From Rubeoparvulum massiliense (GTDB taxonomy: Bacteria; Bacillota; Bacilli; Rubeoparvulales; Rubeoparvulaceae), in assembly GCF_001049895.1 (NCBI RefSeq), contig NZ_CVPE01000006.1, forward strand, positions 1-64,000: DNA of 64,000 nucleotides. Direction: 5' to 3'. The stretch's first letter is position 1. The number at the start of each line of letters is the position of its first letter. The notes under the pieces were generated by a model. It was given only the letters and a program-made list of their open reading frames with translations, ran no database searches and was not told where the DNA came from. This document shows positions 59,766 to 64,000 of the stretch, in pieces. Made by a program: the position numbers and the translations under genes.

Positions 59766-61139
59766 ATGAAAAAACGAAGTTTACTCTTCATAATTGTATT
59801 ACTCTTGACCCTAAGCTCATCGGTATGGGCCGAAGGGTATCAAGAGCGCGATGCACGTATCTATCTGATCGAAAAAGAATTTATCTTTTACCATTTTAAT
59901 GTCAGTAATATTACTCAATTGACCATCGAGGGTACTTTTTTTAATGATTACCCCTACCCATATGGAAAAATCTATGATGCACGCATCAGTTCTCCACAGT
60001 TTTTTATCAAGAAAGATGAGCATCAGAACATCAGCTTCTACACCCCTGAAGGGGTTTCTGATTTCCAGACCAATAAGTATAAGATGAGCTTTAAGACAAG
60101 AGCGGCCTTCGTTAAATATGATATCGATCCTAAGAAGATTAGCGATGATCCCTACCCTCAAGAGGTGGCACAATACCTCAAGCCAAGCGATAAGATCGAG
60201 AGCGATCATGAAGAGATCATTGCAACGGCCAAGAGCATCGTCGGGAAAGAGCAGAATCCTTATCACAAGGCCAAGAAGATCTATGATTATGTCTATCTCA
60301 ATATGGACTATAACCTGAATAAAGGGAATAATTCGGCTTTAACAGCGCTACATAAGAAGATCGGTGTCTGCGAGGATTACTCTCGCCTCATGGTAGCTCT
60401 TCTTCGCGCAGAAGGAATCCCTGCTCGGACCGTAGGAGGATATCTGCTCGATCCGAAGAGTACCGGCACCAATATGAATATTAATCCCTATCGTCATATG
60501 TGGGTAGAGTTCTACTTGAATGGCTACGGCTGGATTCCTGCCGATCCTACCATCGTCTTCCGAGGGGAGAAACAGATCACGGATCAAGGCTTTGCCCAAT
60601 TACAAGATAATTACTATATTCCTGAATCGATCGACATTCAACCCTCCTATGCTTATACCTATCGCTCCACGAAGGAGATCAATATTAATCCAATGATGCT
60701 GGAAAGAGCATCATACTTGAGCGATGAGCAGTATATAGATGAACAGCCTGATGTGAAGTTGGTGGTTGGTTCCAAACATGCCTCTATTGGCGCTCTCCAG
60801 ACCCAATTGGACGCTGCTCCCTTCATTGCAAATGGTCGTACACTGGTTCCTCTCCGTTTCGTAGCGGAGAACTTCGATGCGAAGCTAACCTGGGATCCTA
60901 CAACAGAGCAAGTAACCTTAGAAAAAGGGGATACGCAAATTCTCCTGAAGATTAAGAGTCAGACAGCCTATGTGAATGATCAGGCAATTACTCTGGATGT
61001 TGCTCCGGAGATTCAAAATAATCGTACACTGGTTCCCCTCCGTTTTATCATGGAGAATTTCAATTTAAATGTAGCATGGGACCAGCCTACGAAAACCATT
61101 ACTATCTCGGAGAATCAGAATCAAGTAACGATGAAATAG
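59766..61139 (+). CDS. Secreted transglutaminase-like protein with two copper amine oxidase N-type domains
   Basis: The 457-residue product has a signal peptide (KKRSLLFIIVLLLTLSSSVWA, cut after Ala near residue 22), a first beta-rich part, and a transglutaminase-like domain with Cys202 in GVCEDYSRL, His244 in YRHMWVEFY and Asp260 in PADPT. Two repeats of the CuAO N1 domain follow (about residues 335-395 and 400-455), each with a NGRTLVPLRF or NNRTLVPLRF core. In Paenibacillus and Bacillus that domain anchors proteins in the cell wall. The likely role is wall-bound protease or cross-linker. GGGGAGGG precedes the ATG. Confidence 0.88.
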   Translation: MKKRSLLFIIVLLLTLSSSVWAEGYQERDARIYLIEKEFIFYHFNVSNITQLTIEGTFFNDYPYPYGKIYDARISSPQFFIKKDEHQNISFYTPEGVSDFQTNKYKMSFKTRAAFVKYDIDPKKISDDPYPQEVAQYLKPSDKIESDHEEIIATAKSIVGKEQNPYHKAKKIYDYVYLNMDYNLNKGNNSALTALHKKIGVCEDYSRLMVALLRAEGIPARTVGGYLLDPKSTGTNMNINPYRHMWVEFYLNGYGWIPADPTIVFRGEKQITDQGFAQLQDNYYIPESIDIQPSYAYTYRSTKEININPMMLERASYLSDEQYIDEQPDVKLVVGSKHASIGALQTQLDAAPFIANGRTLVPLRFVAENFDAKLTWDPTTEQVTLEKGDTQILLKIKSQTAYVNDQAITLDVAPEIQNNRTLVPLRFIMENFNLNVAWDQPTKTITISENQNQVTMK

Positions 61140-61192
61140 AGGCACTTGATGAAATCGGGTTCGCAGATCAAGTAATAGGTGGTCAGCTATAG

Positions 61193-61231
61193 GAAACCGC
61201 TACTCTAGAAATGAGAGTAGCGGTTTTTTTA
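61193..61231 (+). terminator. Terminator after the transglutaminase gene
   Basis: AAACCGCTACTCT pairs with AGAGTAGCGGTTT, followed by TTTTTTT. Confidence 0.88.
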
Positions 61232-61355
61232 TATTTTCGTAACAGGTTGGTCAGCTTATGAACGTGATGATAGGGGTTTCTGTGAACGATTGGTGGAACT
61301 TGCTGATTTTACTAGAATCTAACGGAGAACAAGGGTAGAATAGCCTTATTAAGAA

Positions 61356-61421
61356 GGTACCCCAAAGGGTATTTGGTGAGCTGGGAATTGTCAGCTAGGA
61401 ACAATAAGGAGGAATCGTACC
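61356..61421 (+). other. Mutually exclusive stems before the 7-helix membrane protein gene
   Basis: TACCC (61358-61362) pairs with GGGTA (61367-61371). Alternatively GGTAC (61356-61360) can pair with GTACC (61417-61421) next to the start codon. AGCTG/CAGCT (61379-61383 with 61392-61396) lies between. The arrangement could affect translation start; the stems are short. Confidence 0.3.
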
Positions 61422-61422
61422 A

Positions 61423-62088
61423 TTGTGGCTCATCTCACTACTATCTACAGTAATCAGCTTTATCTTTGGTCTGATTTTTCTGAAGAAAACCATCCGCCGG
61501 CCACGTTTCTCTAACATTTTATATACTCTCTCTATGTTCATGTTTGCCTTAGCTACATTTGGTGAATTCTATAGCGATGCCTTTGGCTGGACTGCGTCTA
61601 TTTATAAGCTCTACTATTTTTCTGCACTCACTCTTGTACCCATCATGGCAGCTGCCACCATCTATGTGAAAATGCCCCGCATCGCAGGCCATATTTTCTT
61701 ACTCTATGTGGTTGTTTTGGCGGGCTTATTACTTTATAACTTGATTCCCGCCCATGTTAGTATGCCTTTGCTACAGCGAAGCGGCGTTTCAGTAGGCGGT
61801 AATGCCATGCCGACCAATGTCAGGGGCTTTAGCTTCTGGTTATCTGGCGTTGGAGGTATTCTTCTCATGGTGGTTGCCATCTGGTCCTGGTGGTCAGCCC
61901 GTCTTGCAGGCCACCTGCTTATCGCTGGCGGAGCCTTCCTCATGAGTTTAGGCGGACGCCTCGCTGCCATTGGCTATGCCTATTTCTTACCCCTTGATGA
62001 ACTGTTCGGGATTATCCTCATCTTCGTCGGGGTCTTGGCGTTGGAGCGGAGGGTGCCATTATTCCCAAGAAAAGCCGAAGCTTCCTAG
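61423..62088 (+). CDS. Seven-helix membrane protein, unknown function
   Basis: The 221-residue product has about seven membrane helices with Trp/Tyr-rich borders (FGEFYSDAFGWTASIYKLYYFSALTL, split over a loop). It is reminiscent of the 7TM sensor region of some histidine kinases but has no further domain. The start is TTG at 61423 with AAGGAGG about 14 bases upstream, a somewhat long spacing. The stop codon lies within its own terminator. The family is not recognised. Confidence 0.75.
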   Translation: MWLISLLSTVISFIFGLIFLKKTIRRPRFSNILYTLSMFMFALATFGEFYSDAFGWTASIYKLYYFSALTLVPIMAAATIYVKMPRIAGHIFLLYVVVLAGLLLYNLIPAHVSMPLLQRSGVSVGGNAMPTNVRGFSFWLSGVGGILLMVVAIWSWWSARLAGHLLIAGGAFLMSLGGRLAAIGYAYFLPLDELFGIILIFVGVLALERRVPLFPRKAEAS

Positions 62089-62118
62089 GCATGAGTACCC
62101 TAGAAGCTTCGGCTTTTG
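62070..62118 (+). terminator. Terminator overlapping the end of the membrane protein gene
   Basis: AAGCCGAAGCTTC (62072-62084) pairs perfectly with GAAGCTTCGGCTT (62103-62115), followed by TTGATTTT. The 5' arm is coding and contributes the C-terminal KAEAS. Confidence 0.85.
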
Positions 62119-62220
62119 ATTTTGCAGAGTAGGAGCTAGAAACCTAGAAGACATTGGGGCTTGAGGGAGTGAAGTACACCCCAAATATTAGACATCAAAT
62201 CTAATGTTTGGAGGTGCATT

Positions 62221-62949
62221 TCAATTTTTACTTTTTGACAGGCGGTGTAGGAGCTTTTTCACTTGGGTCAGTTGGGCTTGTGTTGGTGTATTCTTCGCTT
62301 GATAATGCAAGATGTACCGAGATAGTTGCTCTGGTTGGTTGAAGAAGGGAACATGAACCTGTTTAATATTCAGCTCACAGTTAGGATTGGCAATGTAGAC
62401 GATCCCTTCAATCCAAAGTGAGAGCTTCTGTTCCTTCATGTTCTGGGAGAGTAACCAGACCTGATTCTTCATCTGAAGGATGGGGTTTCGGACCATTTTA
62501 CGAGTCTGCTCACCCTTGGGACCGCGCTTCACCTGCTGCCACTCCTGAGCATCAGCAGAACCTGAGAGCTTACCGCTATGATTCTTCACTTCCACTGCGA
62601 AGACCCCATTCTCGCCAACGATAACCAGATCAATCTCTGATTTTTGCCCCTGGTAAGAGACGGGAACAGAGCGATAGATTTCGTAGGAAGCAGGAAGCGA
62701 CTTTAAGAACTTCGCCGTCTCCACCTCTCCCTCAATGCCTGCTCGATAGATTTTATACTGCCGCGAATAGCGGGCAGCCACAATCAATGGTAGAAGGGCA
62801 AGCAAATGAAAGCCCCAGTGAAGTTGGAACTGCTGTGTAAAGTATAGAACAATATAGATGATGGTTGGTAATGTCCACAGTATTGCACGATTCCGTGCCT
62901 GGTGGGCATTTTTCTTTAGGTGTTTACTGCCTTGATGAAGTTTGGCCAT
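62221..62949 (-). CDS. NERD domain (nuclease-related) membrane protein
   Basis: The 242-residue protein has a basic N-terminus, two membrane helices (about residues 22-38 and 43-60) and a cytoplasmic NERD domain starting near residue 70. It carries the restriction-endonuclease-like core in SEIDLVIVGENGVFAVEVKNHSGKLSG (D, ExK). It may cut or bind nucleic acid, but most members have no known function. AGGAGG precedes the ATG. Its promoter is an extended -10 TGCTATACT (complement of about 62988-62996) whose -35 area lies in a G-rich tract. Confidence 0.87.
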   Translation of the reverse strand: MAKLHQGSKHLKKNAHQARNRAILWTLPTIIYIVLYFTQQFQLHWGFHLLALLPLIVAARYSRQYKIYRAGIEGEVETAKFLKSLPASYEIYRSVPVSYQGQKSEIDLVIVGENGVFAVEVKNHSGKLSGSADAQEWQQVKRGPKGEQTRKMVRNPILQMKNQVWLLSQNMKEQKLSLWIEGIVYIANPNCELNIKQVHVPFFNQPEQLSRYILHYQAKNTPTQAQLTQVKKLLHRLSKSKN

Positions 62950-63000
62950 GGGAAGCCTCCTGGGAAATGGTGATAGATTGTAGGGTTAGTATAGCATGTT

Positions 63001-63076
63001 GGGTGGGGAGGGGGAAGGGAGAGGGTGGTAGAAATGAGGAAATCTTGATTGCTGTGGGGGATTGGGGGATACTAGG
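63001..63076 (+). repeat. G-rich tract with G-quadruplex motifs
   Basis: From 63001 to 63025 there are five G runs of three to five bases separated by one to three bases, a textbook G-quadruplex motif on the plus strand. A further GGGGG-ATT-GGGGG-ATACTA-GGG follows to 63076. It lies upstream of the divergent NERD and DUF3870-type genes. Apart from this tract and the NERD promoter, the 62950-63298 gap shows no gene. Confidence 0.75.
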
Positions 63077-63298
63077 GAGTAGGAAAACGTAAGGATTCAT
63101 GTGGTGATGAGTTATGAAAGCGTTATAGTGTACCGTTAATGATGATATAGATAAGATTGCTGTGTCGTTATCTTTTAGACTAACAGAGTAAACAGACACA
63201 AGAGCTCAAATTAATATAATCCAATACACTTAACACTATGTCCGTGTTATAATATACCCAACATTTCTCCATTAAGTTCTAAGAAGGGAAGGTGTTAC

Positions 63299-63646
63299 AT
63301 GTCCATTGAAATAAAAGATAGTTATGTGCTTGTGGCAGGTTTTGCACAACTGCCCAAGGGTACTCCAGTGTTCGAATTGCAGAAGACCATCGGGTGTATT
63401 CTGATCGTTGATACAGAGAATGATGTGGTTATCCATTCTACATTCACTTTCTTACAGCCATTAACAAATCATTTTATCGGAGCATTGCTCCAAGGGAAAT
63501 CACTACAGAAGATCGATGAGATTATTACTGAGATCGAGAACCGCTTTATTGTTCCTCCCCAGAAGGCAGTGATCCAAGCAATGATTGCAGCGAATAAAAG
63601 CTACCAAGAAAAAATTTTTGATCAAAAAGAAAACGCTTGCAAATGA
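63299..63646 (+). CDS. DUF3870-like small protein
   Basis: The 115-residue product starts with a strand pair YVLVAGFAQLPKGTPVFELQKTIGC and has CILIVDTENDVVIHSTFTFLQPLTNHFI with a helical end. This matches the small DUF3870 family, often found near amino acid or acyl-CoA metabolism genes, of unknown function. AAGGGAAGG precedes the ATG. Its stop codon overlaps the -35 box of the next promoter. Confidence 0.7.
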   Translation: MSIEIKDSYVLVAGFAQLPKGTPVFELQKTIGCILIVDTENDVVIHSTFTFLQPLTNHFIGALLQGKSLQKIDEIITEIENRFIVPPQKAVIQAMIAANKSYQEKIFDQKENACK

Positions 63647-63664
63647 CAGAAAATTCGATATAAT
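63637..63664 (+). promoter_or_regulatory. Strong promoter of the flavin oxidoreductase leader
   Basis: TTGCAA (63637-63642) and a perfect TATAAT (63659-63664) are 16 bases apart. Transcription would start near 63671, giving a leader of about 183 bases. Confidence 0.75.
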
Positions 63665-63670
63665 TTAATT

Positions 63671-63818
63671 GACAACATAAAGCTAGTGTGAAACTGGAAT
63701 ATCTACCGAGGGAAGGACATGAGCTGAACCTCAATCAGTAGATATACAGCCAGTAGCGATAGAAGAGATTAAAATGAAGTTTTTCTTCGTTTAATTTTCT
63801 ATTGCTGCTGGTTTTTTT
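63671..63818 (+). ncRNA. Structured leader with terminator: candidate riboswitch or attenuator, class unknown
   Basis: The leader has nested pairings. CTGG (63694-63697) with CCAG (63750-63753) surrounds ATATCTAC (63699-63706) with GTAGATAT (63738-63745). Inside is GAGG (63708-63711) with CCTC (63729-63732). GCTG (63723-63726) in the loop could form a pseudoknot with CAGC (63747-63750). CCAG is also the base of a long terminator stem (63750 to 63811) followed by seven T. The loop carries ATG AGC TGA at 63719-63727, a two-codon frame behind GAGG. I cannot match it to a known riboswitch. Confidence 0.65.
63750..63818 (+). terminator. Leader terminator upstream of the flavin oxidoreductase gene
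   Basis: CCAGTAGCGATAGAA at the 5' side pairs with TTCTATTGCTGCTGG at the 3' side (one wobble, one mismatch), with further pairing ATTAAA/TTTAAT inside and GTTTTTTTG after. It lies within the leader, so it would attenuate the downstream gene. Confidence 0.8.
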
Positions 63819-63853
63819 GTTTGCAAATTTAATTAATCGAGGAGGTTTTCGAG

Positions 63854-64000
63854 ATGGAGTTCGGTTTGTTTACGGTATTTGATAACTATAAAAATTATAA
63901 GGAAGGCTTTGAACGAACACCGGAACAGCTCTTAAATGAGGTATTAGAGCAGTCCATTCTAGCAGATCGTTTAGGATATGATGCTACTTGGTTTGCGGAG
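63854..64000 (+). CDS. Luciferase-like (LLM class) flavin-dependent oxidoreductase, partial
   Basis: The first 49 codons of a gene run off the window edge. The product starts MEFGLFTVFDNYKNY and contains EQSILADRLGYDATWFAE, the usual N-terminal beta-strand and first helix of bacterial luciferase-like monooxygenases, which use reduced flavin. The substrate cannot be judged from this part. GGAGG lies eight bases before the ATG at 63854. Expression appears to be controlled by the terminator in its leader. Confidence 0.8.
   Translation, partial: MEFGLFTVFDNYKNYKEGFERTPEQLLNEVLEQSILADRLGYDATWFAE

Overview
The window looks like a chromosomal stretch of a spore-forming, low-to-moderate GC Bacillota (Bacilli/Bacillales type). 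The evidence is the 3' end of a 23S rRNA gene plus 5S rRNA, strong AGGAGG-type ribosome binding sites with frequent TTG/GTG starts, many intrinsic terminators, and genes such as yunB, a yqzM-like gene, pdxS, a FeoB-associated Cys-rich protein and a yybP-ykoY riboswitch. I cannot name the species. No prophage, insertion sequence, CRISPR array or tRNA gene was seen.

Layout. 1-640: end of an rRNA operon with a long, hairpin-rich 23S-5S spacer. 870-3130: pdxS without pdxT beside it, a small lipoprotein and a VIT1/CCC1-type transporter. 3378-7349: a homogentisate (tyrosine/phenylalanine degradation) operon: hppD, a flavin-reductase-like gene, a fumarylacetoacetate hydrolase-family gene and hmgA. 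7419-11148: two paralogous chemoreceptors on the minus strand. 11515-12882: an APC permease behind a purine-rich repeat leader. 12997-15488: Fur-boxed feoA-feoB-small Cys-rich gene. 15559-27692: plsY, then an aromatic amino acid block: hisC, tyrA, two MFS exporters, aroF, pheA, aroC, aroB, aroA.

27707-33362: mgtE and a GNAT gene (minus), then a tungstate uptake operon with its own HTH/ligand-binding regulator (tupABC). 33427-40632: PAP2 phosphatase, NifX-like His-rich protein, BI-1 protein, metallophosphoesterase, a Mn-riboswitch-controlled TerC gene, a membrane protein, a rhomboid-TPR protease and signal peptidase I. 40627-51122: unknown membrane-anchored protein, M42 peptidase, DHA2-type exporter, EamA transporter, coat-like Cys-rich protein, AGCS symporter, argH, a yqzM-like gene, trmB and a histidine phosphatase. 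51149-64000: yunB, an ECF sigma/anti-sigma-like pair, YdcF, OsmC, CYTH, MarR, transglutaminase and NERD genes, DUF3870-type protein, and the start of a luciferase-like flavin oxidoreductase.

The most unusual content is leader regulation. aroF is preceded by a 43-residue leader peptide with 11 Tyr/Phe residues in an 18-residue stretch, followed by a perfect intrinsic terminator. That is ribosome-mediated transcription attenuation in a group that normally uses T-boxes for these genes. The first MFS exporter has a 14-codon upstream ORF whose stop codon overlaps a sequence complementary to the exporter's Shine-Dalgarno, a translation-attenuation layout. The final oxidoreductase gene sits behind a strong promoter and a structured leader with a terminator that I cannot match to a known riboswitch class. 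Other regulatory sites include a Fur box at feoA, a Fur-like site at the DHA2 exporter, a CRP/FNR-type palindrome at the OsmC gene, phased A-tracts before the tungstate regulator and a G-quadruplex motif over the NERD promoter.
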